From contig DATIPT010000142.1 in NCBI GenBank assembly GCA_035471625.1, forward strand, positions 1 to 45,520: 45,520 nucleotides of DNA. The letters run 5' to 3'. The stretch is from DATEVL01 sp035471625 (lineage in GTDB: Bacteria; Chloroflexota; Anaerolineae; Anaerolineales; E44-bin32). Position numbers and translations under genes: made by a program. Below the pieces are notes generated by a model. The model made no database searches. It saw only the letters and a list, made by a program, of their open reading frames with translations, and had not been told where the DNA came from. Positions 14,952 to 23,531 of the stretch are shown here, one piece after another; within the stretch, counting starts at the first letter, position 1, and every line of letters begins with the position of its first letter.

Positions 14952-15621
14952 CGGACTTGGCGGCGACAGCCAGGTATCCCCCGGGGATCCGATCCCGCGC
15001 CGTGCCCCCGGCGATCCAGCCGTCGAACCACTTCAGAGGGTAGCACACCACGGACGCAACGCCTTTCGCCGGCAGGTACAGCCCCGGCGCCATTCGGGCC
15101 GTCAAGCCGGCCAGAAACTCGACCACGATCCGGTACGTCCCGGTCCCGGCACCGACGCTGATTTCGATCGCCGCCTCGCGAAGCCCGGCGCGCTCCAAGA
15201 GCGTGCGGACCCCGGCGCGCGTGAAACGCCAGTAGTCCTCCGGGCCCGGGTGGTAGCCGATCACGAACGGCACCTGGAGGTAGATCCGTCCGCCCGGTCG
15301 AGTCACGCGAGCCATCTCTTCAACCGCGGCAAACGGATCGGGGACGTGCTCAACGGTCTCCTGACTCACGACCAGGTCAAAGGATCCGTCGGCGAACGGA
15401 AGTTTCTCCGCCCGAGCGACGCAGTCCACCGGAGCCTCGAGGAACAAGTCCACGTGGACCAAGCGGGGGTCCAGCCGTATCGGCCCGCCCCCCACATTGA
15501 GACCTCGGCCGTCGCCCAGATCCCGGAGCAGCGGGTCGAGCGCCTGGCGCACGCTGGTTGAGTTGCTCTGGTCCGCGTAGACGCCGCGCACAAATCGCTG
15601 TCGCAAGGTCGGACGGGTCAT
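14938..15621 (-). CDS. SAM-dependent methyltransferase (class I, Methyltransf_11 type)
   Basis: This is a 227-residue Rossmann-fold methyltransferase. The SAM-binding glycine motif is LNVGGGPIRLD, followed by the acidic VDLFLEAP and ARAEKLPFADGSFDLVV. QETVEHVPDPFAAVEEMARV and RPGGRIYLQVPF follow, as in Methyltransf_11 enzymes. It overlaps the GT4 gene upstream by 4 bp and the ATP-grasp gene downstream by 14 bp, so it belongs to the same translation-coupled series. In this island the likely acceptor is a sugar or glycolipid intermediate. The C-terminal hydrophobic part (KGVASVVCYPLKWF) could lie against the membrane. The substrate is unknown. Confidence 0.9.
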   Translation of the reverse strand: MTRPTLRQRFVRGVYADQSNSTSVRQALDPLLRDLGDGRGLNVGGGPIRLDPRLVHVDLFLEAPVDCVARAEKLPFADGSFDLVVSQETVEHVPDPFAAVEEMARVTRPGGRIYLQVPFVIGYHPGPEDYWRFTRAGVRTLLERAGLREAAIEISVGAGTGTYRIVVEFLAGLTARMAPGLYLPAKGVASVVCYPLKWFDGWIAGGTARDRIPGGYLAVAAKSDDHR

Positions 15622-16838
15622 CGTGCCGCCTCCGCCGCCACCTGCCGGAAGGTCGCCTCCAGGGCTCTCGCCTGGTCGCGGCGGTCGAACCGGCGTTCGA
15701 CCGCGTCTCTCCCGCGGCGGCCCATCGCCCGCGCCGTCTCCCGGTCCCGGGCCAGACGGCGGACGGCCTGGGCCATCGCCTGCGGGTTGCCGGGCCCTAC
15801 CGCCACCCCGGCGCCCTCACCCTCGACAACCTCCCGGATGACCCCGTCGATGGCGAGGACCACCGGCCTACCGGCGGCCATGTAGTCGAATACCTTGTTG
15901 GGATACGTTGTCGCGTACAGAGGGAGCGGCTTGAGGATGGCGATCCCGCAGTCACACCCTGCCAGGACACTGGGGATTTCGTCCTTCGGGACCGGCGGAA
16001 GAAAGACCACGTTCGGCAGACCCCGGTTCTGCGCCTGTTGCTCCAGCCGGGCCTTCTCGCCTCCATCCCCCACGAACACGAAAACGATATCGTCTTCGGC
16101 CTTCAGCAGATCGGCGGCTTCGAGGACTACTGCCAGATCGTTGGAGAGGCCGTGGGCCCCGGCATACAGGGCGACGAACTTCTCGCCAAGGCCCGAGCGG
16201 GAACGGAAGTCGCGACCCTCATCCCGCGGGTTGAACATCTGTGGATCGACGCCGTTGGCGACGAGGACGATCCGATCGTCGTCGACGCCGGCGGCCGTCA
16301 GATGGTCACGAAAGCCGGGCGAGTTGACGATCAGGCGATCAGCCCGTCGATAGAGGAAGCGCTCAAGCCACTCGGACAGTCGGATCAGGAGTCGGTGTCG
16401 CAGGACCCCGACCGCCACGGCGAAAGCCGGCCAGAGATCCCGCACCTCGAATACCCACGGGGCGCGCCGGATGCCGGCCAAAACCCAAGCCGAGGCGACC
16501 TGGAGGAGCGGCGGCGAGGTCGCCCAGACGAGGTCGATCCGGCCAAGACGCACACCGGCGAGAAGCGACGTCGCGGTGAAGTAGATGAAGCCAATCGCCC
16601 GGCGGACGAAGTTGCGCTGTCCCCCCGGCAGCGTGCCGCACCGGACGATTTCGATCCCCGGCGCGAGCACCTCCCGACGCTCCGCCGAGACGATCTCCCC
16701 CGTCAGATAGCTTCGCGTTCCCGCGAGGATCGTGACCTGGTGGCCGGCTTCAGCCAGGTGACGACAGAATTCAACGTGACGAGTGCCCCCGGCGTCGTCG
16801 GTGCGGATGAACAGCTGGTGGAGGAGCAGGATGTGCAT
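15618..16838 (-). CDS. Glycosyltransferase family 4 (WbuB-like)
   Basis: This 406-residue GT-B transferase starts MHILLLHQLFIRTDDAGGTRH, the N-terminus typical of WbuB-like enzymes, with the GGTRH acceptor/phosphate loop. The donor site in the C-terminal half includes VALYAGAHGLSND, VFVGDGGEK and the modified EX7E region near KPLPLYATTYPNKVFDYMAAGRPVV. Such enzymes add N-acetylated amino sugars in O-antigen or capsule synthesis. It is the first gene of a unit that runs to 12126, with an extended -10 at 16893-16901 about 55 nt upstream. The precise sugar cannot be told. Confidence 0.93.
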   Translation of the reverse strand: MHILLLHQLFIRTDDAGGTRHVEFCRHLAEAGHQVTILAGTRSYLTGEIVSAERREVLAPGIEIVRCGTLPGGQRNFVRRAIGFIYFTATSLLAGVRLGRIDLVWATSPPLLQVASAWVLAGIRRAPWVFEVRDLWPAFAVAVGVLRHRLLIRLSEWLERFLYRRADRLIVNSPGFRDHLTAAGVDDDRIVLVANGVDPQMFNPRDEGRDFRSRSGLGEKFVALYAGAHGLSNDLAVVLEAADLLKAEDDIVFVFVGDGGEKARLEQQAQNRGLPNVVFLPPVPKDEIPSVLAGCDCGIAILKPLPLYATTYPNKVFDYMAAGRPVVLAIDGVIREVVEGEGAGVAVGPGNPQAMAQAVRRLARDRETARAMGRRGRDAVERRFDRRDQARALEATFRQVAAEAAR

Positions 16839-16892
16839 TCGTAGGGGGCACGGAAGATCCGCGAACTTGCCCGCCGGACCCGGCGGACGGGC

Positions 16893-16901
16893 ATTCTACC
16901 A
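16893..16901 (-). promoter_or_regulatory. Extended -10 promoter for the GT4-methyltransferase-ATP-grasp unit
   Basis: TGgTAGAAT on the minus strand fits an extended -10. The expected start is near 16886, leaving a leader of about 48 nt with a small CCGCC/GGCGG hairpin. Confidence 0.55.
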
Positions 16902-16929
16902 CCCGCCGCCGCCCTGCGAACAAAGAAAC

Positions 16930-16962
16930 GGGCGCAGCCGACCCTGCGGCGCGGCTGCGCCC
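16930..16962 (-). terminator. Rho-independent terminator of the small gene at 16993
   Basis: Read on the minus strand, an 11-bp perfect stem (GGGCGCAGCCG / CGGCTGCGCCC) with an 11-nt loop is followed by GTTTCTTTGTT. It ends the small gene just before the next promoter at 16893-16901. Confidence 0.8.
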
Positions 16963-16992
16963 ATCCCTAACGTCGGTCGACGGCGGTAGCCG

Positions 16993-17178
16993 TCACATCA
17001 TGTTCGACTTGGCGAAGTCTTCCTTCACGATCAGCCAAGCCTCGTGGCTGGCCCCCGGCACCTTGGCGACGGCGAAATAGCGCATCTTGCCCTTGGATTC
17101 CTTCGCCTCGATCCGCCACTCGCTGGAGGTGAACTTGGACTTGCTCTTCACATCGTAGAAACTGAGCTCCGGCTTCAC
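16993..17178 (-). CDS. Small conserved-looking protein of unknown function
   Basis: This is a 61-residue Lys-rich soluble protein (MKPELSFYDVKSKSKF at the start) with alternating strand-like segments such as WRIEAKE, MRYFAVAKVP and AWLIVKEDF. I do not recognise an experimentally defined family. I chose the GTG at 17178 because AAAGGAGG lies 6 nt before it. An ATG at 17184 touches the SD with no spacing and would add Met-Gly. The gene has its own promoter (17230-17258) and a strong terminator (16930-16962), so it is a single-gene transcript inside the polysaccharide island. Its strong expression signals suggest a general cellular role rather than sugar metabolism. Confidence 0.72.
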   Translation of the reverse strand: MKPELSFYDVKSKSKFTSSEWRIEAKESKGKMRYFAVAKVPGASHEAWLIVKEDFAKSNMM

Positions 17179-17229
17179 TCCCATCCTCCTTTAGCACGCG
17201 CGTTCTGAATTCGCTCGTCCAAGGGGAGG

Positions 17230-17258
17230 ATACTACATGGTAATCCTCGCTCAAGCAA
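17230..17258 (-). promoter_or_regulatory. Promoter of the small gene
   Basis: TTGCTT (17258-17253), a 17-bp spacer and TAGTAT (17235-17230) on the minus strand give a plausible sigma70 promoter with a leader of about 45 nt. The rest of the 17185-17413 gap shows nothing else clear. Confidence 0.55.
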
Positions 17259-17413
17259 GGCCGACCTACGGGACGGTCCCCGCACAAGTTGGGGGAACCT
17301 GCCGTTGAGCCACCACATCTTGGGTCGCGGCGCCGAATTCCACGCCTGCAGGCCAGATGTAGGCCCTGGAAGATTCGGGTGAATTCCCCTGGCGAATCGC
17401 CCCCTAGATCTGC

Positions 17414-18061
17414 CTAGGCGCCTTTCTTCCCATTCTCTCCTGACCCCATGAATTCGTCAGCGGTCGCCCTTCCGGGCTGGCTGATCCCTTCCCGGGCAAG
17501 CGCCTTGTAGGCCGTCAAGGCCAGGATTCTGACATCGAGACCCAGCGACCAGTGGTCCACATACCAGACGTCGTACGCAAATTTCTGTTCCCAGGTGATG
17601 GCATTGCGGCCGTTGACCTGGGCCCATCCGGTCATGCCAGGGAGGACTTCATGCCGCCGGGCCTGCTCAGGCGTATAGCGCTCGAGATAGGCCGTCAGGA
17701 GAGGGCGAGGGCCGACCAGGCTCATCTCGCCACGCAGCACATTGACAAGTTCGGGCAGCTCGTCGAGGCTGGTCGCCCGCATGAATCGACCCAGGCCGGT
17801 CAGTCGCTCGTCGTCCGGCAGGGGCCTGCCATCCGGACCGACTGCGTCCGTCATCGTTCTGAATTTGTAGAGCGTGAAGACCTCGCCTCTCAGCCCCGGC
17901 CGGCGATGGCGGAAGATCGCCGGGGAGCCGAGGCGAAGCCGTACGAGAAGCCCCAGGATCCCCAGGATCGGTGAAATCACGACGAACCCGGGTATTGTCA
18001 ACACGAGATCGAAGACGCGCTTTGTCTTCGGGATACCGACGGGGAACAACAGAGCGCCCAC
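17414..18061 (-). CDS. Initiating sugar transferase (polyprenyl-phosphate glycosyl-1-phosphate transferase)
   Basis: This 215-residue monotopic transferase of the bacterial sugar transferase family moves a sugar-1-phosphate from a nucleotide sugar onto undecaprenyl phosphate, the first step of repeat-unit assembly. It has an N-terminal hydrophobic re-entrant helix (KRVFDLVLTIPGFVVISPIL). The catalytic core has FRHRRPGLRGEVFTLYKFRTM, the Asp-Glu pair in SLDELPELVNVLRGEMSLVGPRPLL, then PGMTGWAQVNGRN and DVWYVDHWSL. It is the short PglC-like form without the extra N-terminal membrane helices of WbaP. The start is GTG at 18061, 3 bp after the heparinase-like gene, so the two are cotranscribed. 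Confidence 0.95.
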   Translation of the reverse strand: MGALLFPVGIPKTKRVFDLVLTIPGFVVISPILGILGLLVRLRLGSPAIFRHRRPGLRGEVFTLYKFRTMTDAVGPDGRPLPDDERLTGLGRFMRATSLDELPELVNVLRGEMSLVGPRPLLTAYLERYTPEQARRHEVLPGMTGWAQVNGRNAITWEQKFAYDVWYVDHWSLGLDVRILALTAYKALAREGISQPGRATADEFMGSGENGKKGA

Positions 18062-18064
18062 GAC

Positions 18065-20149
18065 CTAGTCGCCCTCTCCCCGAGCCTCGGGCAGCGGGCC
18101 CAAGAAGTCTACACCGCTCCACTCGACCGGTCCCTCTTCCTGGTCTCCCAGGAGGAAACGGGTTGTCATCCGCAAGGGCAGTCGGCCCTCGACCGCGAAA
18201 ACGAGACGGAGGCAGGGCGCCAGGGCTCCATAGTGGGGCGACCGCCATCCCCAGAGCTCGACCGGTCCCTCCAGTTCGTCCCCGGACAACCACACACCCG
18301 CCCGTACCAGGCCGGACTGGAGGCCCTGTCCATCCCACTCGATCCTCATCGGCCCGCCCTCGGTTGCAAGGCTGAGGGCCTCCCCAAACCATTCCCACAC
18401 CCCATCGGGCAGGGTCCACCCCACGGTCATCCGGCGCTGCCCTTCACCGCTGATGCGATCCTGGACGACCCAAACCGACTCGCCGGCCGTCGCAACCGCC
18501 CGCTCCACTCGCACTCCCAATCGACGATACCCATCCTGAACCGATCGCAATACCCGATACGAGCCCTGGTGCTCGGCTTCGGCGCTACCGCGTGAAAGGC
18601 CCGCCCACAGGAACCTTCCCGCCCGATGCATCGGCTCCTGGCCGTCGACGACAGGGCCATTGTGCACCGCCGCCGCCGAGAGCGCGTTCGACCATGGAGC
18701 AGGGCCGTTGTAGAGGTAGCTCCCAGGATCGATGACCACGTTCTCGGATCCTCGCCAGAGGTCGACGTGTAGTTGATCCGAGTGCCCGGGACGCCCCCGG
18801 AACCGGACACAGCGGAGCACAGCGCGGGTCTTCGAGTTGCGCAGGAAGTGGAGCCCTGCGATGGGCAGGCTGCTCGGTGGGTGAACCTCGGACGTTGGCG
18901 CCGAGCCCAGGCCCAACCAGCGCGCCACCGTTCCTTGGTCCTCGCCGGGAAACCACGAGACACCGGCGAAGGCCCTGGCCGCGGCTTCCAGCACCGGTCG
19001 GCGGTCGCTAGGCGCCTGCGGGTCAACGAGCAACAGTCGGCTCCCATCATCCGGACCGAAGGAGGGGGCCCTACCGGAGGTGGGCTCGACCTGGGCCGAG
19101 AGGCCATCCGCCAACGCCGCCAGCCTGGATCGGGACCCTTCCGTGAGGGGTTGATGGTTGAGCTCGGCCAGGCGAGCCGACCACAGGCCGAGTTCCAATG
19201 CCAAGGCATGGTAGTTGACCGAGTGCTGGACGTACCCCCCGTCGTCGAAGGTCTGACGCCGGAATCCGTTCTCCAGCAGATCCCGTCCCATTCGCGCCCA
19301 GGCACGGGACCGACGGAACTCCGGGAACATCAGGCCGGCGGTCAGCAGGCCGGCCCCTTCGCTCAGCAAGTGATTGTTTCCCTGCGCCTGCGCGTACGCC
19401 ACAGTCGGCGGGATGCGCGAAGCGTGCGAGGCCACCATGGCAGCGGCCAAGGCTAGCCGAGGCGGGTCGTGCGCCCAGGCGGATCCAAAGGTCTCGATGG
19501 CGGCCGTCAGGGCCAGGATCCTCAACCCGACTTCCTGACCCGAGGCCCAATGGACGCCCTGGTTCGGAGGATTCCGGCGCCGCCAATCGTCGATCAACGT
19601 CCAGCATCCTTCCGCGAAACGGACGTCGCCCGTCCGTCGGAAGGCGGACGTCAGGGGGAAGACCCAGCCGAAGCGAGAGAGTTCCCAGAGCAGGCGAACG
19701 TCCATCCCCGGGGCGTCCAGCGGAACGCGGCTCCAGTGGTCGCGAATCTCGAGGCGCGGGAGGTCTTGCAAAGGCGGAGGGTACGCAAACCAATCCGGCG
19801 GCATACCCATTGGGATCGGATCCTTTCCGAAGAGCCGAAACGCCCCGGACAAGATCTCATCGGCTTCCTGGGTCGTCGCCCCGGCACCGTCCGACGCCGG
19901 AGCCTCACCGCCGAAACCGATGAAGAAGCGCGGCGCTCCCTCCCGTCGGCGATAGGCGACGTAGCCTTTCGGATCCGACGGGACGTCGCGCCCGAGCCAG
20001 CGTGTCAGGGAAGATTGATCGAGACCTTCAACCGGGGTTCGGCTCCGGATCCAGCCGGTAGCCAGGCCAATCTGGAATCGGGCGTAGTGGAACAGCGTCG
20101 CCAGCCCCAGCTCGCGCGCCGCTGTCAGTCGAAGTCGGAGGGTGGTCAT
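18065..20149 (-). CDS. Heparinase II/III family protein (alginate-lyase-like)
   Basis: This 694-residue protein starts with an N-terminal alpha/alpha toroid of the Hepar_II_III_N type: WGRD-like turns, WALIDDWRRRNPPNQGVHWASGQEVGLR, NNHLLSEGAGLL and FRRQTFDDGGYVQHSVNYHALALEL with the catalytic Asn/His/Tyr region. A C-terminal beta-sandwich lyase domain follows (RGRPGHSDQLHVDLW, VIDPGSYLYNG, HNGPVVDGQEPM). The family cleaves uronic-acid polysaccharides. Members inside biosynthetic loci are thought to trim or modify the polymer. No signal peptide is seen, so a cytoplasmic role is possible. The ATG at 20149 overlaps the upstream stop by 4 bp. Pairing with a bi-domain oxidoreductase is a recurrent arrangement. 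Confidence 0.92.
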   Translation of the reverse strand: MTTLRLRLTAARELGLATLFHYARFQIGLATGWIRSRTPVEGLDQSSLTRWLGRDVPSDPKGYVAYRRREGAPRFFIGFGGEAPASDGAGATTQEADEILSGAFRLFGKDPIPMGMPPDWFAYPPPLQDLPRLEIRDHWSRVPLDAPGMDVRLLWELSRFGWVFPLTSAFRRTGDVRFAEGCWTLIDDWRRRNPPNQGVHWASGQEVGLRILALTAAIETFGSAWAHDPPRLALAAAMVASHASRIPPTVAYAQAQGNNHLLSEGAGLLTAGLMFPEFRRSRAWARMGRDLLENGFRRQTFDDGGYVQHSVNYHALALELGLWSARLAELNHQPLTEGSRSRLAALADGLSAQVEPTSGRAPSFGPDDGSRLLLVDPQAPSDRRPVLEAAARAFAGVSWFPGEDQGTVARWLGLGSAPTSEVHPPSSLPIAGLHFLRNSKTRAVLRCVRFRGRPGHSDQLHVDLWRGSENVVIDPGSYLYNGPAPWSNALSAAAVHNGPVVDGQEPMHRAGRFLWAGLSRGSAEAEHQGSYRVLRSVQDGYRRLGVRVERAVATAGESVWVVQDRISGEGQRRMTVGWTLPDGVWEWFGEALSLATEGGPMRIEWDGQGLQSGLVRAGVWLSGDELEGPVELWGWRSPHYGALAPCLRLVFAVEGRLPLRMTTRFLLGDQEEGPVEWSGVDFLGPLPEARGEGD

Positions 20150-22278
20150 CCGGTGAAGGGCGGACTCTCCAGATCGATCCCCGACCGACGGCGTAGGGAA
20201 TCCGCCGCCGCCAGGGTTGCGGCGCTCACCGCAAAGAGGTCCGCATAGGGGATCGGCACGTCCCCGCCCTCGACGATCGCATCGACGAAGGCCTTCCACA
20301 GGGCGGCGTGTCCCTTGTCGGCCCTCAGCCAGTGCCGGGCCGTCATCCGGCGGCCATCGGCGATCATCTCCAACCGCCGGAAATCATCCAGGACCGCGAC
20401 GCGGCCGGCGGCGAACACCTCCAGGCGCTCCTTGCTGAACGACCGGTCGCCCCGCGCCGTGTAGACAATCGTCCCCTGCGAACCACCGTCGAACTCCATG
20501 GCGAGGGTGACCTCACCCGGATCTGTCCCGGTCGCCTGGATCCGCCGCGGCGTACCGGCAAGCGCCACCAGGGCATCGATGAAGTGACACACTTCCCCAA
20601 TCAGCCGTCCGCCCCCCTGCTCAGGGTCCAGGAGCCAATGGTCGGGCGGAAGCGGCCCGGCGTGGACCCGATAGATCATCGTCAGCGGCCCGGCCTGGAG
20701 CCCCAGGAACCCTTGCAGTCGAAGGAAGAGCGGCGCTCGCCGGCGATTGAAGCCAACCGTGAGCCTTCCGGGCGCTCCCTTGAGCGCTTCTTCGACCTCC
20801 TCCAACCCTTGAGGATCCAGGGCAAGAGGCTTCTCGCACCAGACGTGCTTGCCGGCGCGCAACGCGGCGCTCGTCTGAGCGGCGTGCAGGTGATGGCGCG
20901 TCAGGACCGCGACCGCGTCGACATCCGGATCCTGGACCACACGCTCGACGTCCGTCGTCGCGTAGCGGAAACCGTAGCGACGAGCGGCCTCGGCGGCGCT
21001 CAGGCCGCGCTCGGAGGCCACCGCGACCAAGTCGACCCTGGGATCGTTCTTCAGGGCGGGAAGGACGACCCCCTGCGCAAACCGGCCGGCGCCAAGGACT
21101 CCCAGCCGGACGGTACCGGGCCGCGCCGACACGGCCTCCCGGAGGGTCACGACTCTCCCCCGCTCCGGCTCGACCCGGCTCTTGGTGTAGTCGATCAGGA
21201 CACTGAGGGCCCTTCCGCGGATCAGGTCATAGGCCTCGGCAGCTCGATCGATCGAGACCCGGTGGTCGATCAGCGGGTGCACGTCGACGGCGCCGCGTCC
21301 CATCAGGTCGACAACAGCTTGGAGATTGCGGCCTTCGGTCCAGCGGACATACCCGGCGGGGTAGTCGTGTCCTTTCTCCTCGTAGTCCGGATCGTACCGG
21401 CCAGGACCGTACGAACGCGAGATGAGGAAGGTCAGTTCCTTCTCGTAATAGGCCTTGCGCGGCAACTCCATACCCACCGCGCCTACCGCAACGATCCTCG
21501 CCCGGTCTCGGGCGATCGCCGCCGCCAACTCTACCGGGTCGTTCGATTCGGTATCGGCGCAGATCAAGACGGCATCCATCCCGTCCGAAGTCGCGCCGAG
21601 GGCCGCTTCGGCGCCATCCCTCGCAATCCCGCGGCCTCCCATCCGGTCGGCGAGCCCGGCGCGGTCGACGTCCAGGTCGATCCCGAAGACTTGGGCGCCG
21701 GCGCTGCGAGCGATGGCGACCGCCAGCAGGCCGACCAGCCCGAGGCCGATCACGCCGACGCGTTCCCCGACCTGGATCTGAGCGAGCCGTATGCCATGAA
21801 GGGCGATCGCCCCGAGCGTGACGAACGCACCGGCCTCCAAGGCGACATCATCCGGCAGCTTGGCGACCAGGAGTCGGGGCACGGCGACGACCTCAGCGTG
21901 CACGGCGTATCCGCCGCCCGCACACGCCACCCGGTCACCCGGGCGGAGATCGTCTACTCCGGGACCCACGCCGATCACGGTCCCCGCCGAGGAATAGCCT
22001 AGGGCCATCGGCTCGGCCATCCTAGAGCGGACGGCGTCGACGGCCGCCAGAGGCCCTTCACGGCGGGCTTTGTCGATCGTTTGGCGGACCAAGTCGGGAC
22101 GTGCCCTAGCCTTGCCGACCAGGCTCTTTCCAGCGAACTCGGCCACCATCCGCTCCGTTCCGGCCGAAAGGAGCGAGAACGCCGTTCGAACCAGCACCTC
22201 GCCCGGTCCGACCGCGGGGACCGGGACATCGACGATCTTTGTCCCTCCCCCCTGGAGATCCTGGACCACTTGCTTCAT
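20146..22278 (-). CDS. Bi-domain oxidoreductase: alcohol dehydrogenase-like plus Gfo/Idh/MocA
   Basis: This 710-residue fusion has a medium-chain dehydrogenase-like half (about 1-365) with VRTAFSLLSAGTER, LGYSSAGTVIGVG and a Rossmann motif VGVIGLGLVGLLAV. The usual GHE zinc ligand pattern is not visible. The Gfo/Idh/MocA half (about 385-710) has VRLGVLGAGRFAQGVVLPAL, the CEKPLAL motif, GFNRRRAPLF and GGGRLIGEVCHFID. Gfo/Idh/MocA enzymes oxidise or reduce sugars bound to NAD(P). It starts about 50 nt after its own -10 and overlaps the heparinase-like gene by 4 bp. The tight coupling suggests that both work on the same uronic-acid or amino-sugar product. Confidence 0.93.
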   Translation of the reverse strand: MKQVVQDLQGGGTKIVDVPVPAVGPGEVLVRTAFSLLSAGTERMVAEFAGKSLVGKARARPDLVRQTIDKARREGPLAAVDAVRSRMAEPMALGYSSAGTVIGVGPGVDDLRPGDRVACAGGGYAVHAEVVAVPRLLVAKLPDDVALEAGAFVTLGAIALHGIRLAQIQVGERVGVIGLGLVGLLAVAIARSAGAQVFGIDLDVDRAGLADRMGGRGIARDGAEAALGATSDGMDAVLICADTESNDPVELAAAIARDRARIVAVGAVGMELPRKAYYEKELTFLISRSYGPGRYDPDYEEKGHDYPAGYVRWTEGRNLQAVVDLMGRGAVDVHPLIDHRVSIDRAAEAYDLIRGRALSVLIDYTKSRVEPERGRVVTLREAVSARPGTVRLGVLGAGRFAQGVVLPALKNDPRVDLVAVASERGLSAAEAARRYGFRYATTDVERVVQDPDVDAVAVLTRHHLHAAQTSAALRAGKHVWCEKPLALDPQGLEEVEEALKGAPGRLTVGFNRRRAPLFLRLQGFLGLQAGPLTMIYRVHAGPLPPDHWLLDPEQGGGRLIGEVCHFIDALVALAGTPRRIQATGTDPGEVTLAMEFDGGSQGTIVYTARGDRSFSKERLEVFAAGRVAVLDDFRRLEMIADGRRMTARHWLRADKGHAALWKAFVDAIVEGGDVPIPYADLFAVSAATLAAADSLRRRSGIDLESPPFTG

Positions 22279-22334
22279 CGCTGCGATCCGTCCCTGGATG
22301 GCGTAGTCATTCGGCGTGAAGGCGCCTCGGCGTG

Positions 22335-22340
22335 ATTATA
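22335..22340 (-). promoter_or_regulatory. -10 box TATAAT for the bi-domain oxidoreductase unit
   Basis: A consensus TATAAT on the minus strand lies 2 bp after the stop of the upstream glycosyltransferase. It probably starts a separate transcript of three genes (22278 to 17414) with a leader of about 50 nt. No -35 is obvious. Confidence 0.55.
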
Positions 22341-22342
22341 GG

Positions 22343-23530
22343 TCATCGCCGGTCGCGCGCTCGAAGGACCTGCGCGTAGAAAGATTCGGCACGCGGCATG
22401 ACCTCATCGTAGTCGGCCCGCGTCGCCACCAGTTCGCCGTTGATCTGACGCGCCCGGGCGCGCAGCGCATCGTCCTTCAAGCCGCGTTCGACGGCGTCCG
22501 CCAGCGCCTGCGGGTTCCGGGGATCGACCAACAAGCCGTTCTCTCCGTCGTGAATCCATTCCCGGATCGACTCCAGATCCCCGGCGATCGGAAGGCAGCC
22601 GCAGGCCATCGCCTCCAGCAGGGTGTTGGGCGTCCCGTCGTGAGTGCTCGGCGATACCGAAACCGACGCCCGCCGGAAGAGGGCGGCCATCGACCCGGGG
22701 TCGAGCGGCGGCAGAAGGCGCAATCGCGGACCAAGGTCAAGGCGCGCCTTCCAGCCCTCCGCTTCGGCGACACCCTCCATCGCCGGGCACAGGAAGACCG
22801 TGGCCGGCGCGGCCTCCAAGACACGAGGCAACGCTCGGAAGAAGCTTTCGCTTCGGACGTAGGCCCGCAGCCCGCGCGGTTGAACGACGATCGGCGCGTG
22901 CGACGGGACGCCGAAATCCGGATCGCCGGAAACCGGCCCGGGCCGAAAGGTCTCCCGCCGGACGCCGCCGTTTCCCGGCGCGACCAGGCCGGGGCACTTG
23001 GGATCGAGTCCCCACGACCTCGCCAGCCGCTCGTCCCGGGCGCAATCGGCATGCAGCCCGGCCGCCCGGCGCAGGACCCGACGGGTCGCCCACCGCATTA
23101 TCGGTGTCGACGGCGCGTGCAACGTCAGGTCGTTCCCCCATGTCGAGATCACCAGGGGTGCGTCGGGCGAGGCCGCGGCCGCCAGCATCCCTTCGAACGG
23201 GATCCGCAGCGCGTGAACCAGGTCTGGGTTGATCTGGTGAAGCATCCCCCGAAGGACACCGGCTTGGCGCCACGCCAGGAGCGGTCCGATCCAATGGCGA
23301 AGGGTCGTGACCGCGCCAAGGTTGCGCTGGCTCCGCAGCGCACCGGACGCATCGCGGGCCGCAGGCCGCCGGCGGGGCCATAGGGGAACGATGTCCTGCG
23401 ACGTCAGGCCCCGGAGATCGGCGCAGGCGCGAGTCGTCAGGAGATGAACCTCGTGTCCGGAGGCGACGAAGTAGTCGATCCAACTCCGCGCGATCGGACT
23501 CCGTCCGTCGGCGACGAAAGCCAGCCGCAT
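22343..23530 (-). CDS. Glycosyltransferase family 4
   Basis: This is a 395-residue GT-B glycosyltransferase. The N-terminal domain begins MRLAFVADGRSPIARSWIDYFVASGHEVHLLTT. The C-terminal donor domain has VVQPRGLRAY, LPPLDPGSMAALFRRASVSVSPSTHDGTPNTLLEAMACGCLPIAGD, matching the EX7E motif of GT4 enzymes, and NGLLVDPRNPQALADAV. It transfers a sugar from a nucleotide donor to a lipid-linked intermediate on the cytoplasmic face. It follows the next GT4 gene by 1 bp and ends the WecC-led series just before a new promoter. The donor and linkage are unknown. Confidence 0.93.
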   Translation of the reverse strand: MRLAFVADGRSPIARSWIDYFVASGHEVHLLTTRACADLRGLTSQDIVPLWPRRRPAARDASGALRSQRNLGAVTTLRHWIGPLLAWRQAGVLRGMLHQINPDLVHALRIPFEGMLAAAASPDAPLVISTWGNDLTLHAPSTPIMRWATRRVLRRAAGLHADCARDERLARSWGLDPKCPGLVAPGNGGVRRETFRPGPVSGDPDFGVPSHAPIVVQPRGLRAYVRSESFFRALPRVLEAAPATVFLCPAMEGVAEAEGWKARLDLGPRLRLLPPLDPGSMAALFRRASVSVSPSTHDGTPNTLLEAMACGCLPIAGDLESIREWIHDGENGLLVDPRNPQALADAVERGLKDDALRARARQINGELVATRADYDEVMPRAESFYAQVLRARDRR

Positions 23531-23531
23531 C

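Noticed and set aside
20150..20299. Upstream extension of the heparinase-like protein
   Set aside because: It overlaps the oxidoreductase C-terminus with Arg/Gly-rich shadow sequence. The ATG at 20149 in an ATGA overlap is better.
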